Shown in pieces: positions 31,990 to 45,000 of a stretch of 64,000 nucleotides of DNA. This DNA comes from Phoronis australis (taxonomy: Eukaryota; Phoronida; Phoronidae). Under the pieces are notes generated by a model, which was not told where the DNA came from, made no database searches, and saw nothing but the letters and a program-made list of their open reading frames with translations. The position numbers and the translations under genes are program-made. Numbering within the stretch: position 1 is the first letter of the stretch; the number at the start of each line of letters is the position of its first letter. Location of the stretch: positions 62,001 through 126,000 of the forward strand of contig NMRA01000186.1 of assembly GCA_002633005.1 (NCBI GenBank). The letters run 5' to 3'.

Positions 31990-34900
31990 TAGGGGGAATG
32001 TATAGAAATCGGGAGTGTAGTTTTGTTTTAGCTTTCTCAGGTGCTGCATCGAGATGTAAAACATATCAGATTTTAGTCTGGGTTAGTGAAAACGCTTAAG
32101 TATATGTCACAATTTGCGATAAATTGTCTTTGTACTCATTAAACTGCAATTACAGCTAACCAGTCAGACACTACTCCCCTCCATGTCAATAATGGACCGT
32201 CCTTAATGGACAATGCATAACCTCGTGTGCTTGCAGTCTGACATGGACATGGACAAAGCAAGGCTGGACAAGGGTGCAGAATTGGTCATTTTTAGTTCAG
32301 AAGGTCCTATCCACAATATATTGAAAGGACCACCAATATTTCTATGCCTTAGTCAATGTAAGCTAACGTTGCATAGTAGGCTTATTTGTGAGAAAGACCG
32401 TAGGCTAGGAATTTGTACTTGTAGGCAAAATGTCCACTGCAATCCTGTCAACCGTAATCCGTGGGAGGTCTGGGTGAGATCCGCGTGAGAATGTGTCAAA
32501 GATCGATATGTTACGAGTTTTACTCTGAAAAAGTCGATTCAGATCCACTGGCTGCCAACAAGCGCAGGGGGACCGTGCCGCCAGAATTTGCAGCCGTGCA
32601 CGGACGGACCTATGGCTATGGTCTCCATCTTCCTCTCATGTAGCCTACTTATTTGGTGTATGAGGGACATGATTATAACTGAAAAGACGGGGATGGCTCG
32701 CCCTGTTAACAGGAGAGACGAAGTCCTAAGTCGGAACACATTACTTTGACAGGGCCCTCGATGCCGGCCCCTTTTAAATGTTTAGTAGGCACGAATCACG
32801 TGAAGAATTGCCATAAGATCACTAGGCCATTGAAAAACTCACTTCACTCATAGAACCTGAATTCCAGGCCTTCAAGGTCACGTAATGATGGTTAAGACTC
32901 ACTTCTGCATAACGTTATCCATATATGGGGGGTCCAGGTATGCACCAACTTGGCACCGTGACCTCAGATGAGTGAGGTACCCGTCACGTGTATGGCTAAA
33001 CCCCATAGGTGCAAGGGACTGAGGGAAATCTAAAATGTGTGAAAGTTGGGGGTCATGTGGGGTATCTACTCTAAACATGGACGGCGCACCATATTAGGAA
33101 ACTGGGGAGAGTGTAAAGCGCCCATTTGTTTCAGTGCTGTGCCTCCCTTAACTATGATGATGCCGGGGCGGCGCCGGCGCACCATAGGAGGTTGGGGGCC
33201 ATGGCTGCGCGGCCCATGGTAATTGCCTTACTTATCATACCGGCCTCATAGGCGGATTTATGGGGGGCCCGTCCGGTAGCGGATGGGTGGAGGGCGCGCT
33301 CAGAATCGTGTTTCTGTTTTTTTTTAGTTTTGCTGAACGGAAGGTACGTATATCTTGACCCCCACAACTTTCTGGCCCCTGCGCACATGCAGTCGCACTA
33401 ATTGCCCAAATTCACCCGACTNGCCACTGGGCTTGGCTTTCGGTTGCATCGCGGCACGTTTTTTCAGAGACCATATCTACATCATGCATGCACTCACCGC
33501 CGCTCAGTGTAATGTCGATCCCCCATGTGGTTCAGTGGCGCAAGGTTTCAATTCTGTCAGTACTGGCTAACCTGCCAAAACTCCAACGTTATTGACTCAC
33601 ACTGTATGTTCACAGTCGTCACTATTTCAGTACAGCAACTCTAAACCCGTGTTCAGTCAAAAAAAGAAATACAAAATTGGTCTCGACTTCGTCACTAAGA
33701 AAAGAATTACGGCGGTAGACTGATTTTGGGCTTAGAAAGAATTCGGTCATTGAGACCACGTGGCTCAACTCCGTGGTCGAATCACGACGAGCAACTGATT
33801 GGACTTTGAATGCCCACACTCGAACTTCAACTGACGAAGGAAGAAATCAGCTGCCAAACCGCAAAACTCTTACCACGAACAAAAATCATTAGGCCTATTC
33901 AGTACTACAGAGCCAAGTCAATTTGTAGACCCTAATCTCATGAATAACGAACTGACAGTTCCTTCGAAATTCTTAAATTATTTCCAAGGGACAATCATCC
34001 AGGTCAATTTCAAAATGTTAAGTGGACCAGAACTGTTTGTGCAGATGTGGATGGCAGGTTTAGAGTCGATCTAATCAAAGTTTTTTTGGCGGAACATGGC
34101 CGTTAACTGTGGCATCAACTATAGGCACACGTAAAAGTAGGAAAACACAGTACATGGATTGAAAAACCACGGAGACGTTCAGTGCAAACAGGTTATTTAT
34201 TTACAAGATGGGACCCGTGTTACAATAACGCGAAAGTTACAACCGATATAAACCATGCAATTAAAAACGCCAATATATTTCACAGGCGCATTTGCTCTAC
34301 CTCATCGCGTTCTTATTTACGTGTTTGAATTGAAATTGGTTACATACATCGCTTTGCACTCTGTTGATGTCGATTGAAACTAACCCCAGCTGAGTGACAT
34401 GCAACTTTATGGTCTTCAGTGCGGGCCTGAACAAGAACTAACAATTCCTGGAACGTTTTATAAACTGAGGAACTAGACGAGTACAGGGTAAGTTCATGTT
34501 GGGTAGGCATATAAGACAATGAGAGTTCAGTGCGTTCACCCTTCAATTGCTGACAAAAGACGAGATCTTTACAATGGCTAAATGAAAAACGGACACAACT
34601 CAAACCTCGACAGACTACAATATTCAACATTTTGCACGTTCCTACAGGCACCTAGAAAAATGAGGAGCCGTTTCACTAGAGGCTGCACGACTGGACTTGG
34701 ATTTAAAAGAGAAGGTGAGGAAGTTAGCCATAATTGGGGTAAGCAGCTTTCTTTGTTGAGCCCATGACTGACCCTGCATCCCCATATGAACTGAATTGAA
34801 ATCAAGTTTAAAACCAAAGCAATGAAAGGTATAATTTATGTTTTGACTGGGAAACCGGCATAGGGTGTCAGACCGAAACATTAGTGACCACTCTAAGCTG

Positions 34901-36825
34901 TGTGGAAGGTCGAAAATTGTTATTTGACCCTGGAATGACCTTTGTCTCATATTCCTTATTCCCCAATACCACTTTTCATGGTCATGAGGTTATTTTTTTT
35001 TAGATTTATAACTCTGTGGGGGGTCTGACACCCAGCGCCCCCTATTCTACTGATGGTAAGTTCAGAACTAAAAGCCCATGGCATAAAGTTGATCAGATCT
35101 GTTTAACATTAAAATAAACAAACAATAAACTGCCAATTGTTCTAAATTTACAAATGAAATAGCAATATTGGCAGTTACAGTTCAGAGCCCAAAAATGTGT
35201 CAATGCACATTAGACAAAGAGGACATACCGGTTGAGGTGTTACCTTGCAAAACTAAAAAGTTATTGTCAAGTACTTTTGGATTGGGCTGACACTTTGTTT
35301 AAGTGATCAGACAATGAGTATTATGCCAGTGACTCTAGTTTAGAATAACTACTTTTCACTTTACAATAGTCATTGAAGCCCACTGGTATTCTACCATCCA
35401 TTGCACATCTGGAATGAAAACCCACTGTTAACTTCAGTTGGTAACACAGACTGATTTATTGAAAGTTATTAGCTGACCTCACTCAAACTATTGTATATAA
35501 CATTTGAAAACGAATGCAGCATTAGAGACGTTCAGCTAAATATAAGTTACAATGCAGAAAAAATATTGATATGCCGTGATGTGAACAGTTGTTGGAGGCC
35601 ACGTGACACATAACAGTTGAGAGAAAGCCTCACCAGAACTCTATTAGCCATTAAGACTTCTGAAAAGACTCTCCCCACCTCATAAATAGGGCAAGACTGG
35701 AAATATCTGTTTATGTCATATCCAGAATTGTTTTCGACATCAAAACGGATAACTGAAGGCATTTATAATCACTACATTTTGTTCAGGCAGACGTACCTCT
35801 TTGTAACACAGGTTATTTTTTCTCAAGGAAAACGGGTAATTGCCATTGAAACAAAAGCACACAAAACAATGTGGGTCATATTGCACACTAAAGCACTCCG
35901 TACTCATTTACCATGCATCATTTAATAACATCATTACACTCTCTTTAAGTCTTCACAGTGAAGGTTATGTAGGACCTTATCAACAAGTCTGTATATTTAG
36001 CCAAATATCTAGAAAACTATAGAATTTAGTAAAAGTATGTATTTTCTTAAAGTAGACAACCTGTAGAATTCAATTGCTTTTGACTTTTTACCAATCTGTT
36101 ATCAATTGGGTAAATAAAGACCATGCTTTTTTAGTAAAATTTTGCGAAAAGGGTACGTTGATAGCAAAACAAAGGTATCAATAACAGGATCAAATTTTAT
36201 TTGCCACAGATGTTCAATGTGATATAGAAAATGCTGTAACAGTTTTCATTTTCATTTTATGTAACTTTAATAAAAGATTTTTCATGAAAATCATAAATTT
36301 AAAGTCCTATTTTGATCACCCCTCGTGAAAAAATGGTGCATTCCTAACAGTACTTTTGACAACAATGAATAAAGCATATTATTTGAATTTTTCATATGAA
36401 TCTGATACGTCATTTCTGAGACATGATGCAGCAGCTTCTGAAATCAGCCAAATTTGGTAAATTTCATAGGGTCTTACATAAGCTTAACTATCACTATACT
36501 GCTACTGAAAACACTATGTAACTGATAGTAAGTAACTGGATGACCAGGGGAAAATGGTTATAATAACATGACATTGTCTCTGAAAATTAATCTATCAGAA
36601 GACATTACAAAGACCAAGTGCGCATAGTGACTTCTGATTAGAGACTGGATGACAATTCTTTTCAAAGCATTCATAATTATAGAGTCTGCTTTCGAGACTA
36701 AGAACAAAATATGGCCTGTTTCAGCAACTTTCACATCAACAAGGGTGCCTGACTTCTAGAAAAGTGCTGGTAAATGTCTTGGTGCTAGCGAATAGTCCTA
36801 TTTCGTAAAGCTAGTCCCAACATAA
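31990..36825. other. intergenic region between ubr3 and igf2bp
   Basis: About 5 kb with no exon I can recognise on either strand. The part near 31840-32000 should hold the igf2bp promoter and 5' UTR, but I see no TATA box or clear initiator. A GC-rich patch lies at 32900-33560 with an N at 33422. A 33960-34080 stretch resembles 39725-39860 (CTGACAGTT, GGTCAATTTC/GACCAATTTC and GATGGCA words). The rest is unique AT-rich sequence. Confidence 0.5.
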
Positions 36826-36826
36826 A

Positions 36827-36832
36827 TTTATT
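36827..36832 (-). terminator. candidate poly(A) signal of ubr3
   Basis: AATAAA on the minus strand about 87 nt downstream of the ubr3 stop codon, in an A/T-rich stretch. The spacing would make a very short 3' UTR. Confidence 0.5.
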
Positions 36833-36918
36833 TTTTAAAAATTTTTTGTACTATGTAAGTCAGTTTTGAACTGATAAGCGAATACCAAAAACAAATAATC
36901 AATAATTGGATGAGGTGT

Positions 36919-37036
36919 CTACAATCCATCTTTGTGCAGAACCCAGCGTTTGCAACAATGTAGGAAGTTGTGGTTCATCCACTGACGCTCCAATAACTTG
37001 AATCTGTCTTCGCTCAAATATAAGGGACGTCCTCTC
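36919..37036 (-). CDS. ubr3: ubr3 last exon with stop
   Basis: Encodes [20 protein letters not shown] and a short Lys/Trp-rich end, stop TAG at 36919-36921. The proximal acceptor CTTAG at 37037 gives the family-typical DLKRGRPLYL junction. A second in-frame acceptor (TGTAG, exon end 37084) arises from a 48-bp tandem duplication and would insert 16 residues. Confidence 0.93.
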
Positions 37037-40000
37037 CTAAGACAATAAGACAGATACATGGATAAATACAAGGGACGTCCTCTCCTACAAACACAATAAG
37101 ACCAATACACGGATGACGAGTACAGTTTCAACCTCTCCTGACAACAGAGTCAAAGCTACATTTCACCGAACCTGAAGCCTGAAGAGCTATACGGTCCTCT
37201 CACAACCAAGAATAGTTGGATAATGTAAGCCCTTGAGTGCCTCGGTCTCACTCCACAACCCTCCCTCCCTCCCTTTCATTACAAAATCAACTCTATCAAA
37301 CTCTGTCCTGGTCATCCCAAGCCCGTCCTCCACTTTCCGTTTTGCTTCCTTAATTTTGCTGCCTTTGTTGCCCAACAAATCGTATAAATCGCCAACTAAC
37401 TTCGCTTATTTCCAGAAAGTTTACAATTACAGACAACTCATACCCTCCTAGGCTTTCAGCCCTGATACTAGAAACAGTTTGGGGACACGTGGGCTTTGTG
37501 TTCTATGCTCTTTTATATTTCACAGACATTAAAACAATCATGTCAAAGAAAAACAAGGACATACTTGAGGTCACGGTCCTCTTCGCCGTACTCATCTAGG
37601 TACAGAGATCCCCACAAGGTGGCGCGACGTCCTTGGATGATCACTACGTAGCTGGAGTTGACGACCAGAAAGACACAGCTACCAGAGGCGCACTCTATTG
37701 CATGCTTCAAAATGAAATGACAACGTAAACATAGGACTTCATATCCCAACATTAATGTACTCATCTGCCCAGTCTGGATTCAAACCCGTTTCGTAATTCA
37801 CATTTAAATGCAACCCAAATGCCTGGTTACATGGCAACCAAAGATTAATAAAATAGGGACGTTTAGTTTATTAAAGCACCATATCTATTTGATCACTCAT
37901 TTCATTTCCTTAAATGCCTGAAAATCATAAGCCACACATTGTCTGCATTCTGACAATGAAATGATGTTATATAATTATATAAATGCATAATAGACAGCCT
38001 AAGTGAATGGAACCCAATTTTTGACACTCACTGCTTTTTAATGCCCAATCTCAACTCAACGATTGTTGAGTTTTTCAACGTAAATACCTCGGCCACTAAC
38101 AGAGAAGGGTACGTAATACAAACATAACTACGTAGATAGGAAACTGTTTCTAGTCATTTTTGTCAGCCAGCTGAAGTACAATCATTTGTTAAAAATTTAA
38201 CCCATTCCAAAATTCGCATTATGATAAGACAACATTGTGTTCTCATCTGATCTGATGATCCATCACTGGCTTGCGCAAGTTCTCAACATAAAACAACACA
38301 GAGAAAGCTCATAGTTAAAAACAGGTTAGCATTTTTTCATAGTACGAAGGTATCTGGAAGAGTCTATTCATTTGGCTTTTGTCTTGTCATCCAAATGTCA
38401 GATATCTGACTACGGATAGCCACATACTGATTTTTTGGTCTTTGCGTTTCTCTTAACATTTCGTCTTCTGTCTAGTTGAGTATACCATGTATTACTGTGT
38501 TTTGACTTTGAGATGTAGACAGATTTGTTGCCTAAGGCTGATTTTCATGAAACTAGCAAGCGATCCATAGACTGATATTTAGTCAAAACACAAAACCTTT
38601 TGAGAAGCAGGACCTGATCTTGAGAGAATAGGTACAGAACTTAAAAGTACAATGAAAACAATATAATTACGTAATACAATTGCATCTTCTTATTTTATAC
38701 AAAACATGGCTGATACAGGCACTACACCATTAAGAAAGTCAAAAATACAAATAAATATTCGCTGAAGAAAGTTGGCAATCACCAGGACCTATTATATGAT
38801 ATAGCCCCTAACTTGATCGAAATTCAGGCAGATTGGCATGCAAACGCACCGAGACACGAGATTCAATGGTAGTGACAGACATAACTTTGATTAAATTGTT
38901 CAAATTAGTGCGTCACAGCACTAAAACTTAGCTCAAATGTGACCCAACTCGACCCAAACACTTAAAATTTTATCGTTTTAAATTTACACCTAGACCTTAT
39001 ACCTCAATACTTAAGTGCACGAACAAAACCCCTACCTGCACAGTTTCCATAGTATCCAGTTGCTTACAACAGCTGCCACGGAAACAAATAAATGTTCCAC
39101 ACAGCAGACAGAGGGCGGGCTCTTTGGGGGTGGAGTTACAAGACTTGCACTTGTAAGTGCGATAATACCGGAAAATTTCATCATACATGCGGGGCAGCTG
39201 AAGAAATCGTGGTGGATACCAGGCTGGCTTGCATAACAAGAGGTCCTGCACAAAAACAACAAGACATACCTTAAGATAGCTGGCTGAAGTAAATGGTGTC
39301 AATAGCAATTGACCTTTCGCCAGAAGTTTGAGGGACGGCTTAACTGACCAATCACAACACAGCATTCTTGATACGCCTTCATTTCCAAGTCGCCATTTTA
39401 CCTGACAAACAACTCGTTGCCGGATAAAACTTATTGTTTGTTTGTCGACATTTCACAAGGGGGCAGAGCTTGTGATAGGTCAATTGGCAAGACAGTTGAA
39501 TGTTATGTGTACACCTACGGATTCAAGTAGTAACACAACTTGCATTCTGTCAAAGAAACCTCTGATTGAGACCACTTACTGTTATGAAATTGATCTCGAC
39601 TTACTTCAAACTCAGATGAGGTATCAGTTCTGGACTTGGCAAATTCAACAGTTCATTCCTGACATTGTGATGATTGCTTAAACTGAGACACAAAATTTTA
39701 TTTTAGAGTCTAGTCCCAAGCAATGATGAACTGACAGTTCTCTTCAAGCCATGGAATCACTCTTAATTTGACTGAGGAACAATTTGAGACCAATTTCGTA
39801 ATGGTAAGTGGTTTAAATCAAAAACAAATTTTTGTAATGGATGGCAAGTTTACAGTCGTTTTAAAGGGACCTGGGTTTGGCCAATTTATCAGATATCAAA
39901 AACGACATTTCCATCCAATTCCTTGAAACAAAATCATGCTCTATAACCCTCGACAACCCTCAACAGCATGGGGGAAAACTTGAAAACTACTTTCGAAGTC

Positions 40001-41992
40001 TGCTAAACGGGCTAACGTAACCTATGCTTTTAGCGAATAACAAGGCAACTGTGAAGAAAGACCAAACCCCCCTAGAACCATTGATAGTAAGTAAGTAAGT
40101 GGTAATACCCAATCTATGACATAGGGAATCTAAGTTTTCAGTAGATTCTTTCTTTTATCTTTCAAAATTGGCGTCAATGATGCATTAGCCGGTGACAGAA
40201 CAAGCATTGGTTGAAACCATCAAAATGGGTTGATGTACTGTCCTTTAAACTTTTCAAATCGTTAGTAACATCTATTTTAACAGACTTGAAATGAGTTTTC
40301 ACACTAAATTGTTGCAGATTGATAACAGTTATTGGGAATTGCATTTTGATCTAGTTGTAGTCAACAAGATTTTGTTAATAGGTTAATACTAAAACTAGGG
40401 TTTCGACCTGGTAAACACCCACCTTAGCAATGGCACGTTTCACGTTACAGAAGGTGTTGAACTCTCGGAACCAGTTGCGTATGAGAGCGCGTGGCAAGTC
40501 TGTCCACCAGGTGGTGCATTTGCCTGAGTTCATCATTCCGTGACCCGGTTGCTCACATAATTGCAAGAAGTGAGCAAGAATTTTGAACTGTTTCCCTTCA
40601 CTCTTCCCCTAAACACAGAAACATGCCGGTTCAACTATGGACGAAGTACACAAGTCACAAAAGACCATAGGGGTAAGTGGCAAAGTAACAAAATGAAACA
40701 AAGAAACAACGATTTGTGAGTCAAGTTGAGCCCCTCGAAAACCATTTTAATTGTCCACAGACACCAGATGTCCTGATTGTGTAGTAACTTGAGCACCAAA
40801 ATCTTGGAACGTCTCCTTACAACACAGTGTATCACAGCCAAAATTCAATTTCACCAAAACTAGAAGACAATTGAAATTAAACTTAAAGGTAAAAGAATTC
40901 CATAGGCTCATTAGCCCAGTAGAATTAAACATGATGCAAAAAGGTTCGAGGAAAAACTGGAAGTAAACTGTCATCGAATCATGAAGAAAACTACAGTCAC
41001 ACGGAATGGCTGGTCAATTTTTGCTGCTACATTTTTATTATTACCTTTCAAAAAAAAAAACGGACTTTTCCACCTATTTTGAAAACAACAAACAAAAGTT
41101 TGTACTTGAAAGAAAAGTATCGCCACTGGAGTTTTGACAGTTTCAAATTTCTGTAATGTCTTAGAGCCACAGTGCTTTGAACTACACCTAGCTAATGCTT
41201 ATTTACCTTATGAGCTGGCACTTCACAGTCGTACATTGTCTGAGCAAGGTGAGCTGCCAACTTTAGGAATGGCAGGCAGTACTCGGCTATAGACGTTTCC
41301 ACACATAGCGGTGACCAAACACTCTGACAGAACTGATCAATAGTAGACAAAATTAAAACGCATGAACGGTCACAAAAATACACAGCACAAGACTGTCCCA
41401 ATTAATATTTCAAACAGACTTCTAACATAAAACACTTAAGGTAGATAATTTTCATAACTTGTTAAAATTAAAATAAATTATTCCATCTTGCAATTTATAA
41501 CAGAAAGCACACAGTTCAATTCCTATCTTGGTCTGAAAAAACAAAAAAATCCTTCCAAATTCAAGTAATCAGGCCCTCTCTAATGTAAATTTGCTGAGCT
41601 AATTAAAATTTTGTAAATTCTGATAGCTAGATTGTAATTTACCAAGTCCCGTCTAACAAAACAAAACTAATATTAATTCAAAATAATCTTCTACCATTGT
41701 TCGAGTCCCTCTGAAATAAGTAATGACAATAACATCTTAACACACTTACACTAAAATCACTCGACTCTCGATCAATGTTGTCATAGAGATCAGTGAGTGC
41801 CAAGTTGCCAATGACAACACTGAGCAAACCCTCAGTAGAGGTCAACTCATTCTGTTGACCTCTGTCCTTCCATGATGACCTCTCACTCAGTGGGAGCTTG
41901 CAGCTGAGAGAAGCCAGACTTTGGACATACATCAAGTTGAACACTGCTTGCACTATACAGTCGAAATACTCTAAAAATTAATAATGATGATA

Positions 41993-42023
<31 letters not shown>

Positions 42024-45000
42024 GTTAGTGATTATAATTAAGTTGCATGAACATTTCACTCATTGTTTGAATGGTGTATGCAATGCAATAATAAGAATAT
42101 TTGCTGCCATAAAGTGAGCCTCTGAACATCTTGGAAAATGGAAACTTAGAAATTATATTAATTGTCCCATTTTGTAGATTGTTTAACCTATCTCACAGAT
42201 CAGGACCTGGGGTCATATCATTTTAATCGAGATCAAACTCAAAATTATTTCATTTTCTATTCTACTTCTGTGTGAACTCAAGGTGAGAGTCGATTATTCT
42301 ACGCTCAATTACAAAACGGCTGACATGAATAAATGTCCAATGCTTGTTTGCACTTAATCACCCCATCATTAAGGCTAAAAGTTTGGGTAAGAACTTAAAT
42401 TCCAAGTTTTTACTTGCCGTTTTGAGCTTGAAACTCGAGGTCATCAAATGAGGGCTAGAATATTTGTATAAACCATGATGTACTCGAGGTCATCAAATGA
42501 GGGCTAGAATATTTGTATAAACCATGATGTACTCGAGGTCATCAAATGAGGGCTAGAATATTTGTATAAACCATGATGTACTCGAGGTCATCAAATGAGG
42601 GCTAGAATATTTGTATAAACCATGACGTACTCGAGAACAAAATAGACACTTATCCCCAGTTTGCAAAAACTTAAGGTAGAATGAAAAATGGCAAAAAGAT
42701 TTTCAAGTTCAACTTCGAGTAGAAAGATTAGATCCCAGCCCAGGTCACCTGTTGCAAAGCCAGTCTGCTTCACAAACGTAAAACCATGGAAGCAATGTGC
42801 CATATAACATCGATTAACACTCAAACTTGAGCAATAATTACCATAGCAGTAAAAGGCATTGCAGTGAAATAAAAATTAATAGCTTACCCCGTTCAACACC
42901 AGGTGGCATGCTGAGCATCAGTTTGAGTAAAATGGCTATGGGATCCCTGAACATAAATGGCACTTCGTTTGTACTAGATGACACTGGGCTCTCTTCTGAC
43001 AAGCTGGAAAAGCAATGCGTCATTTTAAAGATTCACTCCTCGTTGCAAAGAATAGGATTTCAAGATAAGCAGGCCACGTTTTAGAAATTAAAAATTTCAA
43101 ACATTAATAGGTTTTCCAATCACAGTATTGAAGTGTTACTTAACTAAAAACACCTGAATTGATGGAGAACAACACTGCAGTTCTGGTCGGGGCAGAAATC
43201 ATTTCAGACTTATGTTCATTAGGTAACATGACGTGGCCAGCAGATAACATGTGGACCAGACTTAAAAATGTTTACAATCTATAATTGACCTTACGCCAGC
43301 AGAAGATCGCTCCGGCTATGATGTCACGTGATGCGGAAGTCCGACATCGGAGAATGGCTTAGTCAAGCAAGACTGATATTGATGCAGACTTTGGCGAACA
43401 TTATCTTCCCTATGAATCTCCCATGACAAAGACAAAAGGCAACAGCCTTCAGAAAAGGTTCCTACGGGAACGGGGTGAAGATTTCCGTCGAGAACACTTG
43501 ACGTAAAACGCCCGCGGATGTTTCAGAAGTCAGCACAAATCCCGCCTACGAGCCTCGTAGAGTTGACATCAGCGTCGACAAAAACTGCACGAATGCGATT
43601 AAAAATAACAGCAAAAATCCTTAATGAATAACAATTCTTCCCTCAAAGCAAAATAAATGTTTTACTAAAATATTTAGGGGATCAAGAAACCTACTGTCAG
43701 AGCTGTAACTGTAAGTTTAGCCGAGAATTTCGTGTCCAGTGATCGCCGATGGTCGAGCCGGCGCCGTGACAGAAACACGTAACAAGTCGAAATTCGGAGT
43801 TCCACATAACCATTCAAGTTTACATTTCAAAGGTAGTGATTTCGATGAAGCAACAACAGCCTAACCCGGTCAGTACTTAAGTGGTGACCGTGATTATGAC
43901 CTCTGAAGACAGACTAAACAAAGCACACTTGTCGACTGTGGACTGTTGCCAATCTGAGTTATATGCTACGTACATGTCAACCAGTGCGGGCACTGCGCAT
44001 TTACCCAGTAGTGCCAAAATGCTACGTATTTTCGGTAATTAACGTGCATTTTCTCTGATGTTCATAATAAAGTTTTCAATCCTTCGCTTTGGCTTTTACT
44101 GGCAATCTTTGTCGAGATAACAGCAGTCACGAGCCAGTCGACAGGGCCAAGATTGGAGTTACGAAGGAATAGGAATAGGCCTACAACAACACTCACAGTC
44201 AGTATAGATGTAAGAGCCTCTAATAGGTAAGTAGGTAGGCCTTAAATGCATTTTGACTCTTTTTTTTAATTGATTGACTATATTTTAGCTCGTTTTCGTC
44301 AGTGCTATGGAATGGTCATCGTCATGTATGCATGGTTATAATGAATCAGAAAGTGATCGCAGAGGCGGTGGGTCACACACTTAACAAAGACTGTAATCCA
44401 GAGCCAAAATTACAATATTGGGAAGAAATATTAAAATAGTGCATACCTTAGAACATACTTGTGTTTAGCTCTAGGTTAGGCTGCTCCTGCGGGAGTACAC
44501 ACAGTTTAAGTAATCCACCGTTTGCTCATTACAAATTTTACGTCACTTTTAGGCTTTGGAAAAGGCCAAAAATTGACAGGACTTTCATCTCTGTCGGTAT
44601 AACGACTGTCTGAATTACACACACCACAACAACACCTCTTGGCCATTTAAAATGAGCATTGTAGTTAAACGTGTTTTGTCCTACAGCCGCTGTTTGTCGG
44701 ACAGATGGCGACTTGAACTGCAGTCTGGAGGAATGTCCAGAATGCAGCATTCTGATTGGTCAATCACACCTGTCATTCATTTTCTGGCGTAAGGTCAATT
44801 TGCCTCGCAGGTTCAAAATTTTAAGTTATAATTATAATTTTAACCACATAAGTGGTAATAACGAATTATGTTTCTTAGCATGCTGAATTGCACAAAAAGA
44901 CCCATCAGCTGATCGGAATAATCATAGAATGAGGTTACAGTGGAAAATGGGGTTACTTAAAGTCGATTTGGCATAATATTAAGTAGTACTCACTCAGTAG

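Noticed and set aside
32900-33560. GC-rich intergenic patch as a gene or CpG-island promoter
   Set aside because: Low CpG structure by eye, no exon and an N inside; nothing ties it to either gene.
34080-34110. Sequence resembling the igf2bp start region (GGAACATGGCCGTTAACTG)
   Set aside because: Similarity is short and on ambiguous strand; no donor or RRM sequence follows.
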